A stretch of DNA of 64,000 nucleotides. Source: Epilithonimonas caeni DSM 17710. GTDB taxonomy: Bacteria; Bacteroidota; Bacteroidia; Flavobacteriales; Weeksellaceae. Below, piece by piece: positions 9,417 to 17,427 of the stretch. The translations under genes were made by a program, and so were the position numbers. How positions within the stretch are numbered: the stretch's first letter is position 1; each line of letters starts with the position of its first letter. The DNA is taken from assembly GCF_000426465.1 (NCBI RefSeq), contig NZ_KE384528.1:51488-115487 (forward strand). The letters run 5' to 3'. A model generated the notes under the pieces. That model saw only the letters and a list, made by a program, of their open reading frames with translations. It ran no database searches and was not told the origin of the DNA.

Positions 9417-9459
9417 TGAGCGCGAAAGGATTCGAACCTTTGACCGTCTGCTTAGAAGG
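9417..9459 (-). tRNA. tRNA-Arg(TCT) 3' fragment: attachment site (attL) of the integrated element
   Basis: On the minus strand the fragment holds an anticodon loop CTTCTAA (anticodon TCT), the 3' side of the anticodon stem, a variable loop, a perfect T-arm (AAAGG, TTCGAAT, CCTTT) and the 3' acceptor strand CGCGCTC with discriminator A. The 5' acceptor strand (GAGCGCG) and the D-arm are missing: sequence past 9460 shows no tRNA pattern, and the anticodon stem pairs at only three of five positions. This is the usual footprint of a tyrosine-recombinase element entering a tRNA gene at the anticodon region. The intact gene should be rebuilt at the far end, outside the window. Confidence 0.85.
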
Positions 9460-9683
9460 CACGCATACCACAACAATGACAATTAACATCACTGATTTTC
9501 AATAGGTTTCTTTTACAATATTTAATTTTTTCGGAAATATAATCTTTTAATATTGTCTTCAATGTTGTCCATTTCAAACCTATATAATTTCAACTTTATA
9601 ATCATTTCATTGACTAGCAAGTACAATCTGAAATTATTAAATATTTATCCATAACAATATATCTTATTTAATTAATACAGGTT
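9460..9683. other. AT-rich left end of the element, no gene seen
   Basis: About 220 bp between attL and the repressor gene. It is strongly AT-rich. It probably holds integrase arm-binding sites, but I see no clear repeats that prove this. Confidence 0.4.
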
Positions 9684-10118
9684 TCATCTTTTCTCTTTCC
9701 CTTTATTTAGTTCCAAATATTCGTCTGAAACCATTGAAGGATGTAAATTAGGTTCTTGTGCTTTTTTAAGTTTTGCTATTTCCTTTTCGAGAATTTGTAT
9801 TTTTTCTTTTTGTAATTCAATTGTTTCTTTCCTAGACTCAGCAAGCTCTTTATAATCATTATCTTGCTCTTTTTTCATTAATGGCATATCATCCCTAAGC
9901 ATTTCGCCTTTTCCCAAAATTAACCACCAAGGATTCGTCTTAGAATATATACGTAATATATTCTCTATTGCATCTGAATTAATAGGTCGTTTTTTCTTAT
10001 CTCCAGTGAAATTACCATAAGACATATTAATATTTTTAAAAAATTCTTGCTTACTAACTTCAACGTTTTCAGCTAATTGTAAAATTCTTTCTTTAATAGT
10101 AGAGAAATTATTACCCAT
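9684..10118 (-). CDS. phage-type HTH repressor
   Basis: These 144 residues have an N-terminal helix-turn-helix (residues 8-50, with VSKQEFFKNINMSYGNF as the recognition region), then a segment typical of Bacteroidetes phage and ICE regulators (INSDAIENILRIYSKTNPWWLILGKGEM), and a coiled coil (residues 85-125: KELAESRKETIELQKEK onward) likely for dimerisation. It has no LexA/CI peptidase domain. It is divergent from the 10224 gene, and an 18-bp palindrome overlaps the divergent promoter, so it very likely represses the rightward replication operon and itself. Confidence 0.85.
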   Translation of the reverse strand: MGNNFSTIKERILQLAENVEVSKQEFFKNINMSYGNFTGDKKKRPINSDAIENILRIYSKTNPWWLILGKGEMLRDDMPLMKKEQDNDYKELAESRKETIELQKEKIQILEKEIAKLKKAQEPNLHPSMVSDEYLELNKGKEKR

Positions 10119-10121
10119 AAA

Positions 10122-10154
10122 TTTGTATATTAGAGAATTAATTCTCTATATTTG
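10122..10154 (+). promoter_or_regulatory. promoter with embedded 18-bp palindromic operator
   Basis: TTTG (10122-10125) and TATATTTG (10147-10154) are -33 and -7 boxes with a 21-bp spacer. The spacer contains the perfect palindrome TAGAGAATTAATTCTCTA (10131-10148), which overlaps the -7 box by two bases. It lies just upstream of the divergent repressor gene. Binding there would block RNA polymerase on the rightward operon. Confidence 0.75.
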
Positions 10155-10223
10155 TGTTAAGATTTAAACAATGTATAAAACAACGATTTACACAAAGTTA
10201 CTAAAAAAACATAATCCATAATC

Positions 10224-10445
10224 ATGAGCATTACAGAACTTGATTTAAGAACTCCATTGCAAAAACAGAAGGATAAGAGGAACGAAAAGATATATCAGGA
10301 ATATATAAAAATTCTTGAAAATCCTCCACAAAATGCGACAAAATGGGCAATATGGAGAGCAATAGGAGAGAAATATGGTTTAAAAGCACAAGGAATACGC
10401 TCAATTCTCCACAAAATGAATTCAGTACAAAAATATGACACCTAA
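10224..10445 (+). CDS. small HTH-like protein, first gene of the replication operon
   Basis: These 73 residues are basic at the start (LRTPLQKQKDKRNEKIYQEY) and carry a possible helix-turn-helix in WAIWRAIGEKYGLKAQGIRSIL. It resembles short DNA-binding proteins of Bacteroidetes phages; I cannot name the family. It lies downstream of the repressor-controlled promoter and overlaps the next start by 11 bases. Confidence 0.65.
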   Translation: MSITELDLRTPLQKQKDKRNEKIYQEYIKILENPPQNATKWAIWRAIGEKYGLKAQGIRSILHKMNSVQKYDT

Positions 10446-10623
10446 TCAAGAAAGATTTGTACAACTTATCGATGAACTAAAACAATTAATGCCAGTTGTT
10501 GAGGCAGAGATTATAGGCGCTTTTTCGGGCAGTGTGGGAGCTGCCTCGAAGAAGCAAAAAAAAATAAAGTCTGATGAAGAAATTAAAAGAATCGTAATGA
10601 AACGATCCTTTTACAAAAAATAA
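10435..10623 (+). CDS. small basic hypothetical protein
   Basis: These 62 residues start with MTPNQERFVQLIDELKQL and have a Lys-rich second half. The family is not recognised. The start overlaps the upstream gene, which implies coupled translation in the replication operon. Confidence 0.55.
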   Translation: MTPNQERFVQLIDELKQLMPVVEAEIIGAFSGSVGAASKKQKKIKSDEEIKRIVMKRSFYKK

Positions 10624-10649
10624 CATAAAAACAATAGCGAGACATTACT

Positions 10650-10898
10650 ATGGTCGACCCAAAAACACTTATATCTGAATTGACAGTTGAAGAATTTCTA
10701 TCACTTCAACCTAAACTGCATAAAAAATATGAATATGGATTGAAGGGAATTGCTAAAATTTTTGGATGTTCAATTTCAAAAGCAAAAGATATTAAAAAAT
10801 CTGGCCATATTGATGGTGCAATCTATCAAAACCGAAACATTATAGTTGTTGATGTTGATAAGGCATTGGTCCTTTTCCATAAAAATGCCAAAAAATGA
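10650..10898 (+). CDS. DUF3853 family DNA-binding-like protein
   Basis: These 82 residues contain the family pattern YEYGLKGIAKIFGCSISKA (around residues 31-49), KSGHIDGAI and a closing IIVVDVDKALVLF. It reads like an excisionase-type winged helix. DUF3853 proteins are common next to replication genes of Bacteroidetes mobile elements. It overlaps the next gene by 4 bases. Confidence 0.8.
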   Translation: MVDPKTLISELTVEEFLSLQPKLHKKYEYGLKGIAKIFGCSISKAKDIKKSGHIDGAIYQNRNIIVVDVDKALVLFHKNAKK

Positions 10899-11632
10899 AC
10901 TACTTGAACTTACTCTCTAATTTTTGGGAAGCCAATCAAAAACTGAAAATTGGAGCTTCTGCAGCTGTCATATATATTTTTCTTCTTCATAAATGGAATG
11001 AAAAGCAACTCGAAGATTTTACATTGTCAGACATTGAAATCAGTAAGAAATTAAGATTATCCATCAACACAATTAAATCTACAAAAGAAGTACTTAGAAA
11101 TATCGGATTGATAGAATATCAAACTCAAAACGGACTTCCATGTTGTTACAAAATAGTCACTAACGAAATCATTTTTGAAAAGGAAAATAATTCTAAACAA
11201 AAAGTCACTGAAAAGAAAAAGCAGACCACCTCGAAGCTATCTAAAACTTCAACATTAAAAAATATTACCTCTCTGGATTCTACCTCTGTTGGTAAAAATG
11301 AAAAACCTATTAAGCTTATAGATATTCCGGCTCAATCGGAAATCAATTCAGATTCTCCAGAAAAACATGTAAGTCTAGAAAATCCTTCATTCGATGAATT
11401 TTTATCATTTGCTAAAACAATAAAAAATTATATGCCCGACTTAGATTCAAGTATTGAAACAAAATATATCAGTTGGTTAAATAATCAGTGGAGAAACGAT
11501 TCTAATCGACCTATTACAGACTGGAAAAAAACACTAAAAAACATAATGCCGTATATAATTAACTCTGAAAAGTATAGTGAAAAACAAGAAATAATACCTC
11601 AGACCATTAACAGACCTCAAATCAAAATATGA
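10895..11632 (+). CDS. replication accessory protein with N-terminal winged helix
   Basis: These 245 residues open with a winged-helix domain (residues 15-95: SAAVIYIFLLHKWNE, LSDIEISKKLRLSINTIKST, LRNIGLIEY) like phage replisome-organiser N-termini. A Lys/Ser-rich linker follows (100-160), then a C-terminal part (165-235) containing NQWRNDSNRPITDWKKTLKN, reminiscent of DnaD-type helicase-loading tails. It probably helps the neighbouring initiator recruit host helicase; this is inferred from architecture and position. It overlaps its neighbours by 4 bases on each side. Confidence 0.65.
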   Translation: MNYLNLLSNFWEANQKLKIGASAAVIYIFLLHKWNEKQLEDFTLSDIEISKKLRLSINTIKSTKEVLRNIGLIEYQTQNGLPCCYKIVTNEIIFEKENNSKQKVTEKKKQTTSKLSKTSTLKNITSLDSTSVGKNEKPIKLIDIPAQSEINSDSPEKHVSLENPSFDEFLSFAKTIKNYMPDLDSSIETKYISWLNNQWRNDSNRPITDWKKTLKNIMPYIINSEKYSEKQEIIPQTINRPQIKI

Positions 11633-11811
11633 GAAAAAACACACTATTGATGCAAATAGATAATCCTACCCATCACAATGCCAAAAAAGAAAAAATTAAA
11701 GCTTTAAAGGCATTGGAAGTAGCTAAGGCGTTAAACAGAAAACCCGTCTATTTATCAAAAGGTCATAGTATGGATTTTGAAAAATACAAAAAGAATTTAA
11801 GAAAAAAGTAG
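11629..11811 (+). CDS. short basic hypothetical protein
   Basis: These 60 residues contain many Lys (NAKKEKIKALKALEVAKALN). No family is recognised. It is packed between two replication genes with a 4-base overlap upstream and 12 bp to the rep start, so it is probably translated with them. Confidence 0.5.
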   Translation: MRKNTLLMQIDNPTHHNAKKEKIKALKALEVAKALNRKPVYLSKGHSMDFEKYKKNLRKK

Positions 11812-11823
11812 AACAAATTGATA

Positions 11824-12918
11824 ATGGGAAGCTCTGAAAATGATCAAAAAATAATCCGGAAAAGTTTCGAGAATGAAAATAATCTCGACAGAATACGTTT
11901 TGGAAATGATTTCGTAGGGGACTTTCTTTTTGAAAATCATCAGATGACAGATATTCCAATCACTGCACTCCGGGTCATTTTCAATATCATTGCAATTATC
12001 AATAATGAACAGTTCCGGCCAGAAGACAGACCTAGGCAACTGTCATTGTTTGAGGAAGAATTTGAAACGGAAAATAACACTTTTGTTTCGATGAAAATTA
12101 AAAACAGTAAAATTTCGCCAAGTGGTTCTACAAAACAAGTTATTGATGCGTATGAATTTTTAGCTAAATTCAGAATGGGCTGGTATAAATCAATCAATTC
12201 CAAGGGTAAAGAAATTAGAACCTTTGGAGGACTAATCTCTACTCCAAGCTATGACCTACGAGGTTACACTTCTTTTTTAATCAGTGGTTACTGGTTAAAA
12301 AAACTAATTGTAATACCGGAATACAATTATATCCTGTATAATCTTGTTTACAATATCCAAAACAACAAGCATATCATTTTTGCAATTTGGCTGATGAAAG
12401 TGCCTGAAACAGGAACTGTACTAAAACTTTCTACGCTGAACGAGAAATTTGGACTGAATTATAAATCTTCTAGAGACTTTTGCAAAAAATTCCTTAAGCC
12501 ATTACGGGAAAACCTAAATAGATTTAATTCTATCTCATTTAATTATAAAAACGAACAAAACGGAAATATTTCCATTTTGCCCTATTACACAAAGACCATT
12601 CTTGACAAGAACATTGAAGAGAAAACAATGACAGAACTAGGAAATACTTACCGTTTAACTTACTTCAGAAAAAGATTTAATCTCAATAAGCAGGAAATGA
12701 CAAATTTCTCATACCAATATAGAACCATACCACAAACAAGGGAGTTGATAGAAAATGCCTTTAAAGATTTGATAAAACAAGCGCGAAGCCGAAAAGAAAA
12801 ATCAACACAATTTCAAGGAACTGAATTTTTAAAAGAATTACAAAGAATCATCATTGAAAAATACAGAATGACAAAAACAGGAAAAATACTTCCGGATGGA
12901 TATCCGATAATTATTTGA
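11824..12918 (+). CDS. Rep_3-type theta replication initiator
   Basis: These 364 residues carry the pattern of RepB/RepE initiators: a first winged-helix half (around 30-165, ITALRVIFNIIAIINNE, STKQVIDAYEFLAKFRMGWY, the beta-hairpin ending in ISGYWLKKLIVIPEY) and a second winged-helix half (170-340, HIIFAIWLMKVPETG, LNEKFGLNYKSSRDFCKKFL). These proteins bind iterons as monomers and open the origin. Nine iterons start two bases after its stop codon. I chose the ATG at 11824 over a TTG two codons upstream. The 5' neighbours form one operon with it. Confidence 0.85.
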   Translation: MGSSENDQKIIRKSFENENNLDRIRFGNDFVGDFLFENHQMTDIPITALRVIFNIIAIINNEQFRPEDRPRQLSLFEEEFETENNTFVSMKIKNSKISPSGSTKQVIDAYEFLAKFRMGWYKSINSKGKEIRTFGGLISTPSYDLRGYTSFLISGYWLKKLIVIPEYNYILYNLVYNIQNNKHIIFAIWLMKVPETGTVLKLSTLNEKFGLNYKSSRDFCKKFLKPLRENLNRFNSISFNYKNEQNGNISILPYYTKTILDKNIEEKTMTELGNTYRLTYFRKRFNLNKQEMTNFSYQYRTIPQTRELIENAFKDLIKQARSRKEKSTQFQGTEFLKELQRIIIEKYRMTKTGKILPDGYPIII

Positions 12919-12919
12919 T

Positions 12920-13211
12920 TTCGGAATTACAGTCCCACTTTTTCGGAATTGCGGTTCCGTCTTTTCGGAATTGCAGTCCTATCCGTTAAAAAAATATTAA
13001 AATTTTGAGAGAAATCTTTTTCTTTTCGGAATTACAGTCCCAACTTTTCGGAATTGCAGTCCCATTAAAACGAAAATTTACTAAAATGAATAAAATACAA
13101 CTGAAAATAACACTGTAATCGGAATTGCAGTCCCACTTAAATCATTTGATTTCGGAATTGCGGTCCCATTTTTTCGGAATTGCAGTCCCATTTTTTCGGA
13201 ATTGCAGTCCC
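12920..13211. repeat. nine direct iterons, origin of replication
   Basis: Nine same-orientation copies of a 17-bp unit with consensus TTCGGAATTRCRGTYCC start at 12920, 12942, 12964, 13025, 13047, 13118, 13151, 13173 and 13195. Most neighbours are exactly 22 bp apart, about two helical turns, so bound initiators would sit on one face. The copy at 13118 has A as its first base; the copy at 12964 ends in T. The position right after the Rep_3-type gene marks this as the element's vegetative origin. Confidence 0.88.
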
Positions 13212-13393
13212 GCCAAAACTATTTCAAACCTTTTATCAAAAGGCATTTTCGACAGTTACTAAAACTATATAAAACTAATATAAACTTTTCTTTTTTATAA
13301 AAACGTAAAATGCAACTTGATGCGGAAATGTGGATAACTTTTATCAAACCAAAATCATAGTTGCAGAAAGAAAAAAATAGAAAAATTCTAAAC
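13212..13393. other. AT-rich stretch beside the iterons, possible DNA-unwinding region
   Basis: About 180 bp of very AT-rich sequence follows the last iteron, with runs such as TATAAAACTAATATAAAC. It contains no ORF on the plus strand. In iteron plasmids the melting region lies beside the iterons, so this is the candidate. A DnaA box was not found with confidence. Confidence 0.4.
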
Positions 13394-13699
13394 ATGAAAT
13401 TCAAGAAAAAAATCCGGATTACAAATGCCACTTCTTTCAAATTGGAATATTATGAAGGAGGCTCAGAATTGAAAACTAAAGAATTCAAAACATATAAAAC
13501 TTTGGAGCAATTTCATAATCGTCAAACAGATTTCATGTACTTAGATTGTAACAGATATGCATTGATTGATGGAAATTGGCACAGATTCATCAAGCTTCAA
13601 TCTCCAATTGTTTTTCAACAGGAGGTTGATTTTATTAATGAAACATTCAACGATGTAGTTGAAGCTAAAAATCTTCAAAAATTTGAAAATGAAGATTGA
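13394..13699 (+). CDS. hypothetical protein next to the origin
   Basis: From the ATG at 13394 it has 101 residues, starting MKFKKKIRITNATSFKLEYY. The longer frame back to 13361 needs a TTG start. It is a small mixed alpha/beta protein with no recognised family. It is separated from rep by the iteron block and may be in an operon with the 330-aa gene downstream. Confidence 0.55.
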   Translation: MKFKKKIRITNATSFKLEYYEGGSELKTKEFKTYKTLEQFHNRQTDFMYLDCNRYALIDGNWHRFIKLQSPIVFQQEVDFINETFNDVVEAKNLQKFENED

Positions 13700-13762
13700 T
13701 TTCTTCAAAATATGAAATGAAACATTATAAAAAACCTCAAGAAGTACAAAAAACATCAGATT

Positions 13763-14755
13763 ATGGAAGAAAATAAATTTTATAGAAACGCAGATCTTTT
13801 TTTAGAATCAGAGAGTGATTTTAAGAAAAATGTTAAAAACGTATTTACCACAGAAGATTTTTCAAGACAACTTGATTTAGCAATGTACCTTTCAAAGTCC
13901 AAGTTCAAACAATTATTTTTTAATCAACATAATAAAAATATTACTGTAAATACATTTGACAAGGCTTTTTTAATGTCCTCGGCATTTGATAGCGACCTTA
14001 GCAATATGGGAATATATGCTCCTTTATCAGATATGCAGGCTAATCCAAAAATGTTCCCTAGCATAAACCTGAAGTTTATGCACATCGGGGAAACTATTAC
14101 ATTCCAGAAAATGAAGTATCTCAGCATGTTGGAAAGAAGAGGGTTGGATGTGAAAAACCAACACGCTTATAAATACACCTATGCTTTTTACCATAATGAT
14201 AAAGATTCGTTTTATGCAGGTGAATTTGGTATTGGTGTAAACAATAGTTTATTTGATGTAAATCTTCTGGAAGAATCTAAAAAAGAAATTATAAACACTT
14301 CGTTACTTCCGACGCAATTTTGTATTTATCCTGGTTATGTGCAAAATTTCAATCAAAAAGAATATTGGAATAGCCAGGAAGTTGTGAATGATATTAAAAG
14401 GGTTTTAATCTCATACAACATTATGATGAGCCTATATTATGAATGGTCCATTTACATAAAAGAAAAAGATGGAATGGGATTTATCTTACCTATAGATTCC
14501 GATAAAATTAAAGAGTGTTTTGATTCTTCAATTTTCAGATTTGAAGAGCGAAAAAGAGTAATCCACTTTGTTAAAGATCATTACAGAAAAAAACCAAGAA
14601 CGAATTCTGAAGATCTATCCGTGTATGTTCAACGATATTTAAGAGGTGAAAATAAAGTCATCTATAAAGATTTCAAAACAGAAATCATTCCTCCCAGATA
14701 TGACTTGAATAGGATTAAAACAAAGAAAAATATTACAGATATTTTTAAGGACTAA
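13763..14755 (+). CDS. 330-aa hypothetical protein of the replication/maintenance module
   Basis: I do not recognise a family. It has 330 residues with no signal peptide or membrane segment and a basic C-terminus (FKTEIIPPRYDLNRIKTKKN). Its middle is rich in aromatic residues (HAYKYTYAFYHNDKDSFYAGEFGIGV). A 19-codon frame beginning at 13717 overlaps its start and could be a leader peptide, which is unproven. The 3' end overlaps the convergent 14752-14976 gene by 4 bp. Confidence 0.6.
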   Translation: MEENKFYRNADLFLESESDFKKNVKNVFTTEDFSRQLDLAMYLSKSKFKQLFFNQHNKNITVNTFDKAFLMSSAFDSDLSNMGIYAPLSDMQANPKMFPSINLKFMHIGETITFQKMKYLSMLERRGLDVKNQHAYKYTYAFYHNDKDSFYAGEFGIGVNNSLFDVNLLEESKKEIINTSLLPTQFCIYPGYVQNFNQKEYWNSQEVVNDIKRVLISYNIMMSLYYEWSIYIKEKDGMGFILPIDSDKIKECFDSSIFRFEERKRVIHFVKDHYRKKPRTNSEDLSVYVQRYLRGENKVIYKDFKTEIIPPRYDLNRIKTKKNITDIFKD

Positions 14756-14976
14756 TTTGAGATATATTCTACGATGCGATGTACTAATTTTTCCAATTCT
14801 TGTTTTGCTAATTTTTCATCAGCTTCTGTTATGCGTTGCTTGCCCGACCCGGAGAGATTCTCAGCAAGCTTACTAGCCAGTTTGGTATTGGGATATTTAT
14901 TATTTGGGTACATCAATCTTGCAAGTTGTGCATTATTGATGATAGGATTATGTTCTAAAAATTCTTTCAATGTCAT
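14752..14976 (-). CDS. small DNA-binding-like regulator
   Basis: These 74 residues begin MTLKEFLEHNPIINNAQLAR and contain a helix-turn-helix-like segment (NNAQLARLMYPNN) found in short regulators of Bacteroidetes mobile elements. It is divergent from the 15051 gene, with a 14-bp palindrome between them, the same layout as the repressor at 9684. A second control point of the element is likely. Confidence 0.6.
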   Translation of the reverse strand: MTLKEFLEHNPIINNAQLARLMYPNNKYPNTKLASKLAENLSGSGKQRITEADEKLAKQELEKLVHRIVEYISN

Positions 14977-15001
14977 ATTGCAAAATTATATAAAATAAAT
15001 G

Positions 15002-15032
15002 TTCTATATATAGAATATTTATTCTATATTTG
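15002..15032 (+). promoter_or_regulatory. palindromic operator and -7 box between divergent genes
   Basis: A perfect 14-bp palindrome TTCTATATATAGAA (15002-15015) is followed by a half-similar copy (TTCTATATTTGAA, 15022-15034) that contains a TATATTTG -7 box (15025-15032). The ATG at 15051 is 18 bp downstream. No good -33 box is seen. It is probably the binding site of the 74-aa regulator. Confidence 0.55.
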
Positions 15033-15050
15033 AATTATCAAAATAAAAAA

Positions 15051-15383
15051 ATGAAAACAATAGAAATTATATTCAAACCTACCAAACTTCTTGATAGTCG
15101 CAAATATGGTTCTACTCTAGAATTGGGGCAAGAACTTGTAGGAAACATGCAACTTTCCAATAGTTGTGTTTCCTGGGAAGATTGCAACGGACAGCAATGG
15201 GCATTTTGGATTGGAGATACTGCAGAACTTGTGGAAATCAAAAGCAGAGGCGAGGAAGCTGATTTGTATCGATTCTTTTTAGAATTGAAAGAAAACTACG
15301 AATATTGGGGATTCTGTACAATTACAGAAATTAAAGATTTCTGCAGAAGGAATAAAATTGAATTTAATGTAACAAAGGTATGA
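15051..15383 (+). CDS. 110-aa hypothetical protein
   Basis: The reading frame can start at TTG 15030, but that codon overlaps the -7 box, so I chose ATG 15051 (MKTIEIIFKPTKLLDSRKYG). It is a soluble mixed alpha/beta protein containing SCVSWEDCNGQQWAFWIGD, of unknown family. It overlaps the next gene by 4 bases. Confidence 0.6.
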   Translation: MKTIEIIFKPTKLLDSRKYGSTLELGQELVGNMQLSNSCVSWEDCNGQQWAFWIGDTAELVEIKSRGEEADLYRFFLELKENYEYWGFCTITEIKDFCRRNKIEFNVTKV

Positions 15384-15562
15384 TTTACACATTACAAGTT
15401 CCTCCTGCAAACCCAGCTCCTTATTTAAAAGTTATATACGGCAATGATATTGGGCGTTTATCAATTGTTGGACTTGTACTCATACTTGTCACTTATTTAT
15501 TTTTAAAGTTTAGAATCAAATACATAAGAAAACAAAATAATGGAAAATCTCATCATAAATAA
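15380..15562 (+). CDS. small single-span membrane protein
   Basis: These 60 residues have one hydrophobic segment (IVGLVLILVTYLFLKF, around 30-45) and a basic tail. Start and end both overlap neighbours (4 and 23 bases), typical of a coupled operon. The function is unknown. Confidence 0.5.
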   Translation: MIYTLQVPPANPAPYLKVIYGNDIGRLSIVGLVLILVTYLFLKFRIKYIRKQNNGKSHHK

Positions 15563-15995
15563 CAATGAAACACTATTCATGACCAACATTATTTATCATG
15601 CGAAATTGCATTGGACCTCTTATGTTTTTCCTACGATATATACCGTAATTGGTGGTATGGGCATTCTACCTCTTTTTATGTTCAGAGGGATTCCACAAGT
15701 ATTAGCTCTAATATTAGTTTTTCTTTTCTTCAAAGGGATTTTTAGAATATTGAAAAACAGAACCATCAAAATCTACGTTACTGAAGGTTTTTTAACAATC
15801 TCGTCAGGCATCTTCTCAAAATCGATTGTAGATATATCATTAGCAAAGATGGAAGGAATGATGATGCAACAAACTTTTTTGGGAAAGATTTTAAACTACG
15901 GTGTATTGATTGTTTCTACAGGAGCTACAACTTGTTCATACAATATCAAAAGTCCGATGGAATTGCGAAGAATTGTAATTAACACTAGAAAATAA
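15540..15995 (+). CDS. bacterial PH-domain membrane protein
   Basis: These 151 residues have two adjacent membrane segments (around 30-65, GGMGILPLFMFRG and LALILVFLFFKG). A C-terminal PH-like domain follows (75-150: IKIYVTEGFLTISSG, VDISLAKMEGMMMQQ, FLGKILNYGVLIVSTG), as in YdbS/YdbT-type bPH2 proteins. The specific role is unknown. A second in-frame ATG 13 codons in would shorten the overlap with the upstream gene. The next gene of this operon is the one broken by the IS. Confidence 0.7.
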   Translation: MENLIINNNETLFMTNIIYHAKLHWTSYVFPTIYTVIGGMGILPLFMFRGIPQVLALILVFLFFKGIFRILKNRTIKIYVTEGFLTISSGIFSKSIVDISLAKMEGMMMQQTFLGKILNYGVLIVSTGATTCSYNIKSPMELRRIVINTRK

Positions 15996-16069
15996 TTTGT
16001 AATGATGAAATGTACGTCTTCAAACCAACTTAGACATTTTAGTTTAAATCCTTAAGGAGGATTTTCGGT

Positions 16070-17053
16070 TTATAAACTTACTAATTTTTGTTGGTTATAT
16101 ATTTGTCTTCTTTTACGGATGGATTCTTCTTTTATCTGCTTTCTTTTTTCCAAAATCTGTTCTGATCTTCCGAAGTATACATCCCTCGGAGTTAGGTTAT
16201 TTATCGACTCGTGATAGCGCTTGTTATTGTAGTTTTCTACAAATTTTTCCAGTGCCTGGATGAGTTCCTCGGGGTGATAAAAATGATTTAGTTTCACTAC
16301 ATTTTTCATCGTTCTGTGATAACGTTCAATCTTGCCCTGGGTCTGAGGATGCATCGGTTTTCCGTGAATCTGTTTTATTCCTAAATCGTCTTTCAGATAG
16401 CTTTTCAACTCATTGGAGACGTAGCAGGATCCGTTGTCCGAGAGCAGTTTCGGTTTGACTTTGGTCTTTAATTTCGCTTTTTTAATGGCTGTGTCCACCG
16501 TTCGTTTCACATCTTCGGCTTTCATTGAGTCGCATAGCTCCCAGTGAATGATGTAGCGGCTGTAATCGTCCAAGATCGTGCTCAGATAGTACCATCCCCA
16601 GCCAATGATCTTGAAATAGGTAAAATCTGTCTGCCACATTTGATGCACAAATTCCGTTTTGTCTTTGAACTCATTTGCTGCTGAAAGAAGAAAATGATTC
16701 GGTGCCGGGATTAAGTCTCTTTGCTTCAAAATACGGTAAACACTGGATTCTGAAATAAAAATACCTTGCTCATCGGTAATTTTGTAGGCCAGTTCCCTTG
16801 CAGACAATTCGGTGTGTTCCAAAGCGGTCTCTACCACCAGATCTTTCTGTCTTTCAGGAATGCTGTTCCATTGTCTTGTGTTTGCCCTTTTCGTAGTTTC
16901 CAAGCCATCATAACCGTATTCGAGGTAGCTTTGATACCATTTGTAAAAACTACTTCTAGCGATTCCAAAACTTTCCAAGGTTCGCTTCACACCGATTTCA
17001 CTCCTGGTCACCGTTTGAATGATCTCGTATTTCTCGGCTGCGGATAATCTCAT
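16070..17053 (-). CDS. IS3-type transposase, DDE catalytic subunit (orfB)
   Basis: These 327 residues open with a helix-turn-helix/HTH_29-like region (1-100, with FGIARSSFYKWYQSY). An integrase core follows with the DDE triad visible in QTDFTY, LSDNGSCY and GKIERYHRT. It cuts and joins the IS ends. Unlike classical IS3 members, orfB does not overlap orfA (20 bp gap) and has its own ATG, so independent translation is possible. Confidence 0.92.
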   Translation of the reverse strand: MRLSAAEKYEIIQTVTRSEIGVKRTLESFGIARSSFYKWYQSYLEYGYDGLETTKRANTRQWNSIPERQKDLVVETALEHTELSARELAYKITDEQGIFISESSVYRILKQRDLIPAPNHFLLSAANEFKDKTEFVHQMWQTDFTYFKIIGWGWYYLSTILDDYSRYIIHWELCDSMKAEDVKRTVDTAIKKAKLKTKVKPKLLSDNGSCYVSNELKSYLKDDLGIKQIHGKPMHPQTQGKIERYHRTMKNVVKLNHFYHPEELIQALEKFVENYNNKRYHESINNLTPRDVYFGRSEQILEKRKQIKEESIRKRRQIYNQQKLVSL

Positions 17054-17073
17054 ATATTTTCTGTATTTATCGA

Positions 17074-17427
17074 TTAATCCAGCCTGTCTAAACTTTTTTT
17101 TACAATGTCATAGCGAACGACCAGGTCAGCTACGATCTCTTTCAAACGAGCGTTTTCCTTCTTCAGATCTGATACTTCATCACTCGTAGCCTCGCGAGCG
17201 ACATCTCCATTGAGACGCTTCTTTCCTGCTTCCATAAACTCCTTGTTCCAGGCATAAAACTGCGACTGTGCAATATTATGGTTCCTGCAAAGTTCGGCTA
17301 TGGAAGTCTCCGCTCGAAGACCTTCCATCACGATTAAAATCTTTTGCTCTGCAGTGAATATTCTGCGGGTGTTCTGCCGAATATCTTTTACAAATTTTTC
17401 GATCGGTTTCTTTTTCGGTGCTGCCAT
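17074..17427 (-). CDS. IS3-type transposase accessory protein (orfA)
   Basis: These 117 residues have a helix-turn-helix (IFTAEQKILIVMEGLRAETS, then AELCRNHNIAQSQFYAW) and a C-terminal leucine-zipper-like coil (SDLKKENARLKEIVADLV). This is the usual orfA that recognises the IS ends and pairs with orfB. Confidence 0.9.
   Translation of the reverse strand: MAAPKKKPIEKFVKDIRQNTRRIFTAEQKILIVMEGLRAETSIAELCRNHNIAQSQFYAWNKEFMEAGKKRLNGDVAREATSDEVSDLKKENARLKEIVADLVVRYDIVKKSLDRLD

Noticed and set aside
12920..13211. CRISPR-like appearance of the regularly spaced repeats
   Set aside because: The repeats are 17 bp with spacers of only 5 bp in most cases, all adjacent to a replication initiator gene; there are no cas genes. 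They are iterons.
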